In this document: positions 41,963 to 50,877 of the stretch, piece by piece
Position numbering within the stretch: the stretch's first letter is position 1
Layout: every line of letters begins with the position of its first letter
Assembly (NCBI GenBank): GCA_018223385.1
Contig: JAGTTR010000004.1
Location: 62,001 to 126,000, forward strand
Source: Oscillospiraceae bacterium Marseille-Q3528
GTDB lineage: Bacteria; Bacillota; Clostridia; Lachnospirales; Lachnospiraceae
Direction: 5' to 3'
DNA: 64,000 nt
Made by a program: the position numbers and the translations under genes
The notes under the pieces: generated by a model
Told to the model about the DNA's origin: nothing
The model's database searches: none
What the model saw: only the letters and a program-made list of their open reading frames with translations

Positions 41963-42969
41963 TCAGTATTGTCGTACCGGTTTACAAAAGTGAGCGCACC
42001 CTCCATCGGTGCGTGGACAGTCTGCTGCGCCAGACGTACAGCGATATCGAGGTGCTGTTGGTGGTGGACGGCTCGCCCGACCATTCTGCGGAGATCTGTG
42101 AGGAATATGCGGCCAAGGATGCCCGGGTGCGGGTGCTCTACCGCCACAACGAGGGCGTGTCCCAGGCCCGGAACCGGGGCGTGCAGGCGGCCGGCGGGGA
42201 GTACATCTGCTTCGTGGACAGCGATGATTTCATCGAGGCCAACACCTGCGGCCGGATGCTGGAGATCATGGACGCGGAATGTTCCGATCTGGTCATCGCC
42301 GGTTTTCATCATATTTATCTGGGCAGAGATGTGAAAAAATGCCCCCGGGAGGAAAAAACATACACGCGCCAGACGTTTCCGGCAGCATTTCTCGATCTGT
42401 ACGAGGACGGTTTTTTAAATATGCCCTGGAATAAGCTGTTCAAAAAATCGCTGATCCGGGAGGGCTTTCCCCATGACCTGAATCTGGGGGAGGATCTGCT
42501 GTTCAATCTGGCTTATCTGCAGCAGGCGCCCCGCATCACGGTCACCCAGGAAATGTTCTGCCACTACATCCAGGAGGACAAGAAAAATACCCTGTCCACC
42601 AGACGGCGGGCGGACAAGCTGGAGATCGCCTCCCGGATCTGTGACCGGACGAAGGCATTTTACCGGGAGCTGGCGGGGCCGGAGGCGGACTGCGCCCGGA
42701 TTGATGGAAAATTTGTGAAGGAATTTCTGGACGAGGTGGAGGGGCTGGCCTTTGACGAAACGCTGACAAAGAAAGAAAAAAAGCAGCTCATCACCTCCTA
42801 CAGCCGGAACGCTTACATGCAGGCGGCCAATGGGCCTGATCTGTGGCTTCCGGCGCTGGATTACCGCATCATCAACCATTTCTTCCGACAGGGAAAAACG
42901 GAAGGAGTGTACGTGCTCATCTATCTGCGCAAAATAGTCGTGCAGCTGGTGCGGAAAATAAGGGGATAA
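41959..42969 (+). CDS. Family 2 glycosyltransferase
   Basis: A 336-residue cytosolic or membrane-associated GT-A enzyme. N-terminal MISIVVPVYKSERTLHRCVD, nucleotide-binding VVDGSPD (37-43), metal-binding DSDDF (about 87), and the acidic GEDLLF (near 176). The donor sugar is unknown. The start overlaps the acetyltransferase stop (ATGA), and the longer frame from 41824 is rejected. The next glycosyltransferase follows two bases later. Confidence 0.9.
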   Translation: MISIVVPVYKSERTLHRCVDSLLRQTYSDIEVLLVVDGSPDHSAEICEEYAAKDARVRVLYRHNEGVSQARNRGVQAAGGEYICFVDSDDFIEANTCGRMLEIMDAECSDLVIAGFHHIYLGRDVKKCPREEKTYTRQTFPAAFLDLYEDGFLNMPWNKLFKKSLIREGFPHDLNLGEDLLFNLAYLQQAPRITVTQEMFCHYIQEDKKNTLSTRRRADKLEIASRICDRTKAFYRELAGPEADCARIDGKFVKEFLDEVEGLAFDETLTKKEKKQLITSYSRNAYMQAANGPDLWLPALDYRIINHFFRQGKTEGVYVLIYLRKIVVQLVRKIRG

Positions 42970-42971
42970 GT

Positions 42972-43937
42972 ATGATAAATGTGTTGATAAGTGTGATCAT
43001 TCCGATCTACAATGTGGAAAAGTATCTGCGGCGGTGTGTAGACGGCATCCTGTCCCAGACGTACCGGAACCTGGAGGTCATTCTGGTGGACGACGAGTCG
43101 CCGGACGGCTGCGGCGCTATCTGTGACGAATATGCGGCGAAGGATGACCGGGTGGTGGTGATCCATCAGAAAAATAAGGGGCTGTCCGGCGCCAGAAATG
43201 CGGGCATTGATATGGCAAAGGGCGAGTATCTGGCCTTTGTGGATTCCGACGACTATGTGACGGAGGACTTTATCCTGCGGCTTTACGAGGCGGTGGCCAC
43301 CACCGGCAGCGATATGGCCCAGTGCAAGTGGAAGTACGTCACCGGGGAGGCCGTGCCCGATCCGCTAAACGACACCGGCCGGATCGACGTGTTTACCGGT
43401 GCCCAGATGATGAGCAATCTGTACATTCACGATGGTGCCTATTTTGTGGTGGCCTGGAACAAGCTGTATCACCGGTCGCTGTTTGACGGCATCCGCTATC
43501 CGGAGGGGCGCATCCATGAGGACGAGGCCACCACTTACCGGATTTTTGACCGGGTGAAAAGGGCGGCGGTCATTGATGCGTGCATGTACGGCTATTTTAC
43601 CGGCAACGACAGCATCACCCGGGGCAATTTTTCCAAAAAACGGCTGGACTGGGCCTGGGCGGTGCATGAGCGGATCCTGTTCTTGGAATCCCATTCTCAG
43701 TATGAGCAGATGTTGCCTGCGGCGCTGAAAGCCTTTGCGGACGGCTGCATTGATCTGTATTTTAAATGTGTCCGTTTTCTGCCAGATTCGAAAAAAGAGC
43801 AGCAGGAAATGAGAGATTATGTGAGAGAAAGCCTGAAACGCTGTGCCCGGTTTGGCGGGTTTCCGTCCCGGACGGCATATGGCTACCGGCTGTTTTTGCT
43901 GGCGCCGGGCATTTATCGGAGGTTGCTGAACTATTGA
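42972..43937 (+). CDS. Family 2 glycosyltransferase
   Basis: A 321-residue GT-A enzyme: ISVIIPIYNVEKYLRRCVDG, VDDESPD, metal motif DSDDY (near 94), and HEDEATTY (near 180) in the acceptor region. Similar in layout to its two neighbours, so the three probably arose by duplication and add successive sugars. The start ATG at 42972 follows GGGGATAAGT. Its TGA overlaps the next gene's TTG start. Confidence 0.9.
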   Translation: MINVLISVIIPIYNVEKYLRRCVDGILSQTYRNLEVILVDDESPDGCGAICDEYAAKDDRVVVIHQKNKGLSGARNAGIDMAKGEYLAFVDSDDYVTEDFILRLYEAVATTGSDMAQCKWKYVTGEAVPDPLNDTGRIDVFTGAQMMSNLYIHDGAYFVVAWNKLYHRSLFDGIRYPEGRIHEDEATTYRIFDRVKRAAVIDACMYGYFTGNDSITRGNFSKKRLDWAWAVHERILFLESHSQYEQMLPAALKAFADGCIDLYFKCVRFLPDSKKEQQEMRDYVRESLKRCARFGGFPSRTAYGYRLFLLAPGIYRRLLNY

Positions 43938-44962
43938 GCAGAGTGAGTGTGGTTGTACCGGTGTACAACGTGGAAAAATATTTGAAAAGATGTGTGGACA
44001 GCATCCGCAGCCAGACGCTGGAGGATATGGAGATCATCCTTGTAGATGACGGTTCCCCGGATGGATCGGCGGCCCTGTGTGATGCCTGGGCAAAAGAGGA
44101 TGCCCGGATCCGGGTGATCCATAAGGAAAACGGCGGTCTTACCTCCGCCTGGAAGGCCGGGGCAGAAGCCGCCACGGCGGATTATGTGGGATTTGTGGAC
44201 GGCGACGACTGGGTGGATGCAGATATGTTTGAAAAATTGCTGGCATCGGCGGAAAGCCACGATGCGGACATGGCCATCTGCGGCCTGGTGTACGATTACG
44301 AGGACAGCTCCCGGGAAAAAACGGTGGAGACATCCCGGCTGTCCCGGGAATCTTATGACCGGCAGGCCATCCGGCAGGAGCTGTTTCCGGTGCTCATCAA
44401 CAACGGCACCTTCTTTGGCCGGACAATCCAGGCGGCTCGGGTGACCAAGCTGTACCGCACGTCTCTGGTGCGCAAAAACAGCAAATACTGCGACAACCGG
44501 GTGACGGTGGGCGAGGATCTGCAGCTGACCTTTTCCGTACTCTGCGACGCTCAGCGGATCAGTTTCCTTCCGGATTATTATCCGTATCATTACTGGATCA
44601 ACGAGGGCTCCATGACCGGCGGCTACGACCCGGATTATATGAAAAAAATTGCGCTGACCAAATATCGCATCCGGTGGATCGCCAAGGTCAAAGATGTGTA
44701 TGATTTTTCCACCCAGATCGAAAATGATTTTCTCATCCTGTCCATCATGGCCATCCGCAGCGTCATTGTGAAAAATAAAAAGGCTCCCGCATCCTTTGTC
44801 ATTGCCAGGATCCGGGAGATTTGTCAGCATCCGGAGTTTGTGAAAACCCGGAAGGTGTATCATATGGAAAGTATGCCGCTGTCCGTGCGGGTGTATCTGC
44901 TGCTCATTAAGCTGCATCTTTACCCCGTGTGCTATGTGTGCGGAAGATTATTTTTAAAGTAA
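43934..44962 (+). CDS. Family 2 glycosyltransferase
   Basis: A 342-residue GT-A enzyme: VSVVVPVYNVEKYLKRCVDS, VDDGSPD, metal motif DGDDW (near 93), GEDLQLTF (near 195). The likely start is TTG 43934, overlapping the previous stop as TTGA, with GGAGG eleven bases before; GTG 43943 is possible. The open frame reaching back to 43766 lies inside the preceding gene. Last gene of the run; the next gene is convergent. Confidence 0.9.
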   Translation: MSRVSVVVPVYNVEKYLKRCVDSIRSQTLEDMEIILVDDGSPDGSAALCDAWAKEDARIRVIHKENGGLTSAWKAGAEAATADYVGFVDGDDWVDADMFEKLLASAESHDADMAICGLVYDYEDSSREKTVETSRLSRESYDRQAIRQELFPVLINNGTFFGRTIQAARVTKLYRTSLVRKNSKYCDNRVTVGEDLQLTFSVLCDAQRISFLPDYYPYHYWINEGSMTGGYDPDYMKKIALTKYRIRWIAKVKDVYDFSTQIENDFLILSIMAIRSVIVKNKKAPASFVIARIREICQHPEFVKTRKVYHMESMPLSVRVYLLLIKLHLYPVCYVCGRLFLK

Positions 44963-45024
44963 AGTTTCGTTGCCATTCTTTTTCGACAGCGATTTTGACC
45001 GACTGTGAACAAAGGCACGATTCG

Positions 45025-45810
45025 TCAGGCATCTTCGCCAACAATCACCTTCGGGATGCCCCGCATGCTGGCGGCCACGTCTGTGAAGGAGCTCCAGTAG
45101 CTGCCCAGGATCTTGTCGGTGGCGGCCAGAGAGAACAGGTCGATCATGGCGTCGTGCATGCCCTGGACGCTGTTCCGGTCGATGACCCGATTTTCGTTTG
45201 TAAGAAGCTTTTCTCCAAAATGTTCCCGGAGAATGGCTTCTTCTTTTTTCTCATCGGTGGCCAGGAAGAACCGCACCTCCGGGTCTGCGACGATCTCTGC
45301 CTCCATGGCCCGGATAAAAGCGTCCGTGCCGCTCTTGCCGATGGCGGTCACGTTGTCCGTCCGGCGGATGTGCACACCGATCATATGAGAAGAAAAATCT
45401 GCGGTGATGGCGTTGATCTTCTCCTGGATCTGGGGCGTGGGCCGGAACAGGTGGTAGTCCTCGGTGGGGTAGAATTGCTCCCACGTAAAAATATACACCG
45501 AATCCGAAAGCTTCTCGTAGAAATCTTCGTTCAGCATATCGCCGGTCTTATTTTTCAGGATGTCTTCATTATTAAAGCGCTGTCTGGCAGTGAGCTGCAA
45601 AAACAGCTTCTTCGGGTTGTTCAGGGAGTGGATGTTGATGAGCTCGAACTCGTCTGTGGGGAGGAACAATTCCTCAAAGGGACAGTTCAGCTCCGGGGCG
45701 TTCAGCCAGAGCACTTTTAAGGGAACGCCCTTTTTCCGGGCCAGTGTGGCGGCGGAATTAATGGAACGGATTCTATTGCATAAACCCCCGGAAGGTTGTA
45801 TGATAATCAT
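45025..45810 (-). CDS. Fucosyltransferase-fold (GT11/GT23-like) glycosyltransferase
   Basis: A 261-residue protein on the minus strand, opposite to its neighbours. The N-terminus IIIQPSGGLCNRIRSI and the motif GVHIRRTDN (145-153) match the GDP-fucose-binding HxRR motif of the GT11/GT23/POFUT-like superfamily; FFLATD and LAATDKILGSYWSSF (near 225-240) fit the C-terminal half. Fucose transfer is inferred from fold, and no GDP-fucose synthesis genes are in view. ATG with AAAGGAGAG upstream; the longer frame to 45897 runs through a structured leader. The flip in direction suggests separate control or later acquisition. Confidence 0.72.
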   Translation of the reverse strand: MIIIQPSGGLCNRIRSINSAATLARKKGVPLKVLWLNAPELNCPFEELFLPTDEFELINIHSLNNPKKLFLQLTARQRFNNEDILKNKTGDMLNEDFYEKLSDSVYIFTWEQFYPTEDYHLFRPTPQIQEKINAITADFSSHMIGVHIRRTDNVTAIGKSGTDAFIRAMEAEIVADPEVRFFLATDEKKEEAILREHFGEKLLTNENRVIDRNSVQGMHDAMIDLFSLAATDKILGSYWSSFTDVAASMRGIPKVIVGEDA

Positions 45811-45844
45811 AGTTTCTCTCCTTTGTAGTAGGAATGAATTTTCT

Positions 45845-45935
45845 TGATTTGATGCCATCGGATTGCTCCGCAGCATGCTGCCTGCGCAATCCTGCAAACA
45901 TTTGAAATTCGCTGATTTACTGCGTAAATCGCTGC
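45845..45935 (-). promoter_or_regulatory. Structured leader of the fucosyltransferase-like gene
   Basis: On the minus strand GATTTAC-GCA-GTAAATC (45917-45933) is followed by GGATTGC...GCAATCC enclosing the self-complementary GCAGCATGCTGC (about 45864-45894). The hairpins sit 50-120 bases before the ATG with no T run, so they are not ordinary terminators. Function is unknown; they could be an RNA element or part of another dispersed repeat. Confidence 0.45.
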
Positions 45936-45981
45936 TTTCTCATGTTTAACGGGCTTCAGATTCAGTATAACATCTAAAGTG

Positions 45982-47229
45982 ATGACAGAAAAGGGTTTTG
46001 GTGATAACATTTTGAAGGTTTTGCAGATAAATACCGTCTGTGGCAGCGGCAGTGTCGGAAGAATTGCCACAGATCTCATGCTGACATTGAAAGAAGAAGG
46101 GCACGACTGTGAGATCCTCTACGGCAGAAGAAAAGCGCCGGAGGGTCTGGAGGGAGCCGTGCGCGTGGGCAGCAACCTGTCCATGGCACAGCACGTGCTG
46201 GCTACTTTTTTCAAGGGAGAGCATGGATTTGCTTCCGAAAAAGTGACCGAGCGGATGATCGCCTGCATCAATGAATATCAGCCGGATGTGATCCAACTGC
46301 ATAACATCCACGGGTTTTATCTCAATGTGGAGATGCTGTTCAATTATCTGAAGGTGGCCGGGATCCCGGTGGTATGGACACTGCACGATTGCTGGAGTTT
46401 TACGGGCCATTGTGCTTATTTTGATTATGCGGGCTGTGACCGGTGGAAGGAAGGCTGCGGGAACTGTCCCCAGCACCGGACGGCCTACCCGTACGCCATT
46501 TTTAAGGATAACAGCCGGGAAAATTACAAGCGCAAGGAAAAGGCGTTTACGAAGGTACCTAATCTCACCATTGTGACGCCATCTCAGTGGCTGGCAGATC
46601 TGGTGGGGCAGTCCTTTTTGAAAAAATACCCGGTGAAAGTCATTCCCAACGGCATCGACCGGGAGGTGTTCTCGCCCATGGAAGGCCGTTTCCGCAGAAA
46701 ATATGGCCTGCAGGAGAAAAAGGTGCTGCTGGGCGTTGCCAATATCTGGGAAAAACGAAAAGGGCTGGATGTATTTCTGGAGCTGGCGGACCGTCTGCCG
46801 GAGAAGTACCAGATCGTCCTTGTGGGGGTCAGTGACCGGCAGAGCAAGAAGCTGCCGGAAAAGATTTTGGGCATTCCGCGGACAGGGAAACCATCGGAGC
46901 TGGCCCAGTGGTATACACTGGCGGACCTGTATGTAAACCCAACCTATGAGGATAATTTTCCGACGACAAATCTGGAGGCATTATCCTGCGGCACACCGGT
47001 GATCACCTTTGCCACCGGCGGCAGCCCGGAAGCCATCGATGCCAGCTGCGGCAAGGTGGTGCCCAAGGGAGATGTGGATGCGCTGCTGGCAGCCATTCTG
47101 GATATGGAGGAGTCGCCGGTTTTAAAAGAAAGCTGCATTCTCAAATCCAGACAGTATGATAAAGAAGAACGTTTCCGGGAATATATCAAGCTGTATGAGG
47201 ACATCCTGGAAGCAGACAAACAGGGGTGA
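45982..47229 (+). CDS. Family 4 glycosyltransferase
   Basis: About 415 residues with a GT-B fold: LKVLQINTVCGSGSVGRIA (acceptor loop), VVWTLHDCWSFTGHCAYF (near 130), a Cys-rich turn (CDRWKEGCGNCPQH), IPNGID (near 220) and the donor-site block PTYEDNFPTTNLEALSCG (near 318) with the E-x7-E arrangement. It adds a sugar from a nucleotide donor on the cytosolic side. The start is uncertain: GTG 45979, ATG 45982 or TTG 46012; the last begins exactly at the conserved LKVLQINT. A TATAAC (45965) may be a -10 box. Confidence 0.88.
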   Translation: MTEKGFGDNILKVLQINTVCGSGSVGRIATDLMLTLKEEGHDCEILYGRRKAPEGLEGAVRVGSNLSMAQHVLATFFKGEHGFASEKVTERMIACINEYQPDVIQLHNIHGFYLNVEMLFNYLKVAGIPVVWTLHDCWSFTGHCAYFDYAGCDRWKEGCGNCPQHRTAYPYAIFKDNSRENYKRKEKAFTKVPNLTIVTPSQWLADLVGQSFLKKYPVKVIPNGIDREVFSPMEGRFRRKYGLQEKKVLLGVANIWEKRKGLDVFLELADRLPEKYQIVLVGVSDRQSKKLPEKILGIPRTGKPSELAQWYTLADLYVNPTYEDNFPTTNLEALSCGTPVITFATGGSPEAIDASCGKVVPKGDVDALLAAILDMEESPVLKESCILKSRQYDKEERFREYIKLYEDILEADKQG

Positions 47230-47232
47230 CGG

Positions 47233-47979
47233 ATGAACGATAACTGGAAAGTGTCGATAATCACAACGACATTCAACGATGCTGCTCACCTGCGGCAGAT
47301 CATGGAGCAGGTGCTGCGGCAGACCTATGAAAATATTGAGTACATTGTGGTGGATGGGGCGTCCAAAGACGGCACCATCAACCTTTTAAAAGAAATGGAA
47401 CCGGCCTTTGGCGGACGGCTGCGCTGGATCTCGGAGCCGGATGCGGGCATTTACGATGCCATCAACAAGGGCGTGCGCTTGGCCAGCGGAGATCTCATCG
47501 GCTGCTGCTTCGACCATTTTACCGGGGATGACGTGATTGCCCGAATGGTGGATGTGATCCGGCGGGAGGGCACCGACGGTGTGCACGCGGATCTGGTGTA
47601 CAAGGACGGAGATAAGGTCATCCGCACCTGGCGGCAGGGCCAGGGCAACATCCGTTTCGGCTGGATGCCGGGGCACCCGACGCTTTATCTGAAACGGGAG
47701 GTTTACGAAAAATTCGGCCTGTATAAGACCGATTACGTCTGCTCGGCAGACTATGAATACATGGTACGCATTCTGAAGGACGGGGCAGTGCGCCTGTCCT
47801 ACATCCCGGAAACGCTCATTGAGATGGATTACGGCGGAACGAGTACCAGCAGCCTCAAGGCATATTGGGTATCTCTGGTGGAGGGGCACCGGGGACTGAA
47901 GGAAAATCAGGTGCGTTTTGCCTGGTTTACGGATGCCTGCCGGATCTTGCGTCTGTTCACGCAGTTCATCAGGAGATAG
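47233..47979 (+). CDS. Family 2 glycosyltransferase, WcaA-like
   Basis: A 248-residue GT-A enzyme of the colanic-acid type: VSIITTTFNDAAHLRQIMEQ, VDGASKDGT (37-45), EPDAGIYDAINKGVRLASGD (near 75), and GWMPGHPTLYLKREVY (near 140). The usual DxD site is replaced by CCFDHFTGDD. Short for a complete transferase but normal for this subfamily. Begins three bases after the GT4 stop. Confidence 0.9.
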   Translation: MNDNWKVSIITTTFNDAAHLRQIMEQVLRQTYENIEYIVVDGASKDGTINLLKEMEPAFGGRLRWISEPDAGIYDAINKGVRLASGDLIGCCFDHFTGDDVIARMVDVIRREGTDGVHADLVYKDGDKVIRTWRQGQGNIRFGWMPGHPTLYLKREVYEKFGLYKTDYVCSADYEYMVRILKDGAVRLSYIPETLIEMDYGGTSTSSLKAYWVSLVEGHRGLKENQVRFAWFTDACRILRLFTQFIRR

Positions 47980-47988
47980 GAGTTTTGT

Positions 47989-49395
47989 ATGTTATTTTCC
48001 ACAACCATCTTTTTGTTCGTATTTCTGCCGCTGGTTCTGGCGGTCTATTATAATCCAATCATCAGGAGCAGGCAGTTCCGCAACGTGTTTCTGCTCCTGG
48101 CCAGTATTTTTTTCTACGCCTGGGGCGAGCCTTTCTATGTGCTGCTCATGCTGCTCTCCATTGTGGTCAACTGGGGGCTGGGCCTGCTGGTGGATCGTTT
48201 CCGGAACCGGCCCGGGGAAAAAGCCGTGCTCCTCGTGACGGTGGTGTACAACCTGGGCGTTCTGTTTCTGTTCAAGTATCTGAATTTTACCGTAAACAAT
48301 CTGAACCTGCTGTTCCGGTCAGACATCCGCGTTCCGCAGATCGCGCTGCCGGTGGGCATTTCCTTTTATACGTTCCAGGCCATGTCCTATGTGCTGGACG
48401 TGCACCGGGGCAAAGGCGAAGCGCAGAAAAATCCGCTCAATGTGGGATTGTACATTGCACTGTTTCCACAGCTCATCGCCGGGCCCATTGTCCGCTATGA
48501 GACCGTTGCCTGGCAGATCGGCCACCGGCAGGAGACACTGCACGGCTTTTACGAGGGCATCCTGCGGTTTATTTATGGATTGGGGAAAAAGATCCTGATG
48601 GCAAATACGCTGGCCCTGGGAGCGGACGCCTGCTTCGGCGCCATTGCGGAGCGCAATCTGTCCTTCGGTGCCGCCTGGCTGGGGGCGATTTTTTATTCCC
48701 TGCAGATCCTGTTTGATTTCTCCGGCTACTCCGACATGGCCATCGGCCTGGGCAAAATGTTCGGCTTCGAGTTTCTGGAAAACTTCAATTATCCGTACAT
48801 TTCCAGAACAGTCACGGAATTCTGGCGCCGCTGGCATATTTCTTTGAGCAGCTGGTTCCGGGATTATGTATACATTCCCCTGGGCGGCAGCCGGGTCAGC
48901 TCCCGGGCGCGGCACATTTTCAACTTGTTCGTGGTGTGGCTGCTCACCGGCATCTGGCACGGCGCCAACTGGACGTTCATCCTCTGGGGGCTCATGTACT
49001 TCGTGGTGCTCACCATCGAAAAAATGAGCGGCCGGGACAAAAAGCCCCTTCTTTTTTCCCGGGTATACACCCTGATCATCGTCATCGTTGGCTGGACCAT
49101 CTTCCGGTCAGACAACCTGACCCTGGCGCTGAAATACATCGGCAACATGTTCGGTGTCGGCTGCGCAGGATTTGCTGACGCCAGCTGTGCACTCTATCTG
49201 AAAGAATACGGCGTCTACCTGGCAGCGGCTATCCTGGCCTGCATCCCCTGGGGGCAGGTTCTGGCCAAAAAGGTGGATCGGAGCAAGCCCTGGGTACAGA
49301 CGGGCATCCATCTGGCGGCATTTGTCGTCTTCGCTTTGGCTGTCACCTACATGGTAAAAGGGACTTATAATCCGTTTATATATTTTACCTTCTAA
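47989..49395 (+). CDS. MBOAT-family O-acyltransferase (AlgI/DltB-like)
   Basis: A 468-residue protein with about 11-12 membrane segments. Family marks: FLPLVLAVYY near the N-terminus, LPVGISFYTFQAMSYVLDV (near 125), FDFSGYSDMAIGLGKMFGF (near 245), EFWRRWHISLSSWFRDYVYIPLGG (265-300) and the active-site GIWHGANW with His about 323. It passes acyl groups across the membrane for surface-polymer O-acylation. The DHHW protein encoded next is the expected partner. AGGAG lies ten bases before the ATG. Confidence 0.94.
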   Translation: MLFSTTIFLFVFLPLVLAVYYNPIIRSRQFRNVFLLLASIFFYAWGEPFYVLLMLLSIVVNWGLGLLVDRFRNRPGEKAVLLVTVVYNLGVLFLFKYLNFTVNNLNLLFRSDIRVPQIALPVGISFYTFQAMSYVLDVHRGKGEAQKNPLNVGLYIALFPQLIAGPIVRYETVAWQIGHRQETLHGFYEGILRFIYGLGKKILMANTLALGADACFGAIAERNLSFGAAWLGAIFYSLQILFDFSGYSDMAIGLGKMFGFEFLENFNYPYISRTVTEFWRRWHISLSSWFRDYVYIPLGGSRVSSRARHIFNLFVVWLLTGIWHGANWTFILWGLMYFVVLTIEKMSGRDKKPLLFSRVYTLIIVIVGWTIFRSDNLTLALKYIGNMFGVGCAGFADASCALYLKEYGVYLAAAILACIPWGQVLAKKVDRSKPWVQTGIHLAAFVVFALAVTYMVKGTYNPFIYFTF

Positions 49396-49423
49396 GGCGA
49401 AGCGCCTACCGAAAGGAAATCAT

Positions 49424-50779
49424 ATGAAAGAACGCTATAATAAACATGAAATTGCTGTGATCGTCCTGTTTGTGGGCATCCTGTTCGCCATGTTATTCGG
49501 CATGGCTGCGCCGTCTGTCTGCCGCCGCCTCGGCATTTCCCTGCCGGGCACCGGGAAGAACGATGCCGCAAATGAAGCCTCCATGTCGGAGACAGCCACC
49601 ACACAGGGGCCGGACAAGACGACAGAGCCGGTGAATTTTGCGGAAACCTATCCCTTCGATGAAACCGCAGATGCAGAAAACAATGGCGGCATTTATGAGA
49701 AAATCCAGTCAGTGGAATCCAACCTGAAAGGAAAGATCAGCATCATCGAGGACGCGGCCAACGAGCAGGTGCCGGGACGCACCCGTTTTATCGAGGCGTA
49801 CATCCAGATCCAGAAGCTGCTGGGCAGCCAGGTCATTGACGGTGACGACGTGGTGGTGAAGATGAACAACGGCCTACTGACGTTTTTAAGCGATCGCCTG
49901 ACCGACGAAGAAGCCAATACCTGTATTTCCAATCTGGAAGGTCTGGCAGATGATGCGGAGAAGCTGGGCGCGCAGTTTCTCTACGTGCAGACACCCAACA
50001 AGATCAACAAATACGATAACCAGCTGCCAGCAGGCGTGGAGGACTACGCCAATGAAAATGCAGACCGGCTGACGGAAGCGTTGACTACAGATGGCTATTC
50101 CGTGCTGGATCTGCGGGATGAGATTGTCAAGGATATGGATTTTGACAGCGCCTTCTATGCCTCCGATCATCACTGGAAGCCAAGAACCGGCCTGTGGGCG
50201 GCCCGGAAAATTCTGGAAACCATGAATGCACGTCTGGGCACCGATTTTGATGCCGACAAGTGCAGTCAGGATGCCTACGACGAGAAGATTTATGAGCATA
50301 TTTTCCTGGGCGCACTGGGCAAAAAAACCGGTCTTGGCTATGTGCCGCTGGATGATATGAACCTGCTGACACCCAAATTTTCCACGGATTTTACCATGAA
50401 GATTGTCGGCTCCGGCAGGATTTATGAGGGCGATTTTACCCATACCTTCATGGATCAGAGCCAGCTGGTGGCTGATTACTACAACCGGAATCCCTATGCG
50501 GCTTATTTCCGGGACGATCAGGCACTGGTGGAGGTCACCAACCGCGAAACCCCAGGGACACCACGGGTATTATTACTCAAGGATTCCTTCGGCCTGACTA
50601 CCGCCCCTTTCCTGGCGACGGCCATTTCCGAGCTGGACGTCATTGATCTTCGGTATTTCAACGGCAGTCTGGAAAAATATATGGAAGAGACCCGCCCGGA
50701 TATCGTGGTGGTCATGTACAACCCCAAGGCCATCACTGCGCCGGTGGGCTATCATGCCGATCTGTTTGATTTTCAGTAA
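49424..50779 (+). CDS. DHHW-family protein (AlgJ/AlgX-like O-acetylation partner)
   Basis: A 451-residue protein with one N-terminal signal-anchor (about 9-32), a low-complexity Ser/Thr linker (45-75), then an SGNH-hydrolase-like outside domain. The signature SDHHWK is near residue 246 and LLKDSFG, which carries the candidate catalytic Ser, near 386. AlgJ/AlgX-type proteins complete transfer of acetyl groups from the MBOAT partner to the polysaccharide. AAAGGA upstream of the ATG, 28 bases after the MBOAT stop. Confidence 0.88.
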   Translation: MKERYNKHEIAVIVLFVGILFAMLFGMAAPSVCRRLGISLPGTGKNDAANEASMSETATTQGPDKTTEPVNFAETYPFDETADAENNGGIYEKIQSVESNLKGKISIIEDAANEQVPGRTRFIEAYIQIQKLLGSQVIDGDDVVVKMNNGLLTFLSDRLTDEEANTCISNLEGLADDAEKLGAQFLYVQTPNKINKYDNQLPAGVEDYANENADRLTEALTTDGYSVLDLRDEIVKDMDFDSAFYASDHHWKPRTGLWAARKILETMNARLGTDFDADKCSQDAYDEKIYEHIFLGALGKKTGLGYVPLDDMNLLTPKFSTDFTMKIVGSGRIYEGDFTHTFMDQSQLVADYYNRNPYAAYFRDDQALVEVTNRETPGTPRVLLLKDSFGLTTAPFLATAISELDVIDLRYFNGSLEKYMEETRPDIVVVMYNPKAITAPVGYHADLFDFQ

Positions 50780-50877
50780 GAATGGGAAGAAGCGTAGATA
50801 CGTGGAAAAACAACTGCAAGAAAAATCAGAAGCAAACGTCAGGTGTATGTAAGGCCTCTTTAAGGAGGGGGAGTAGG

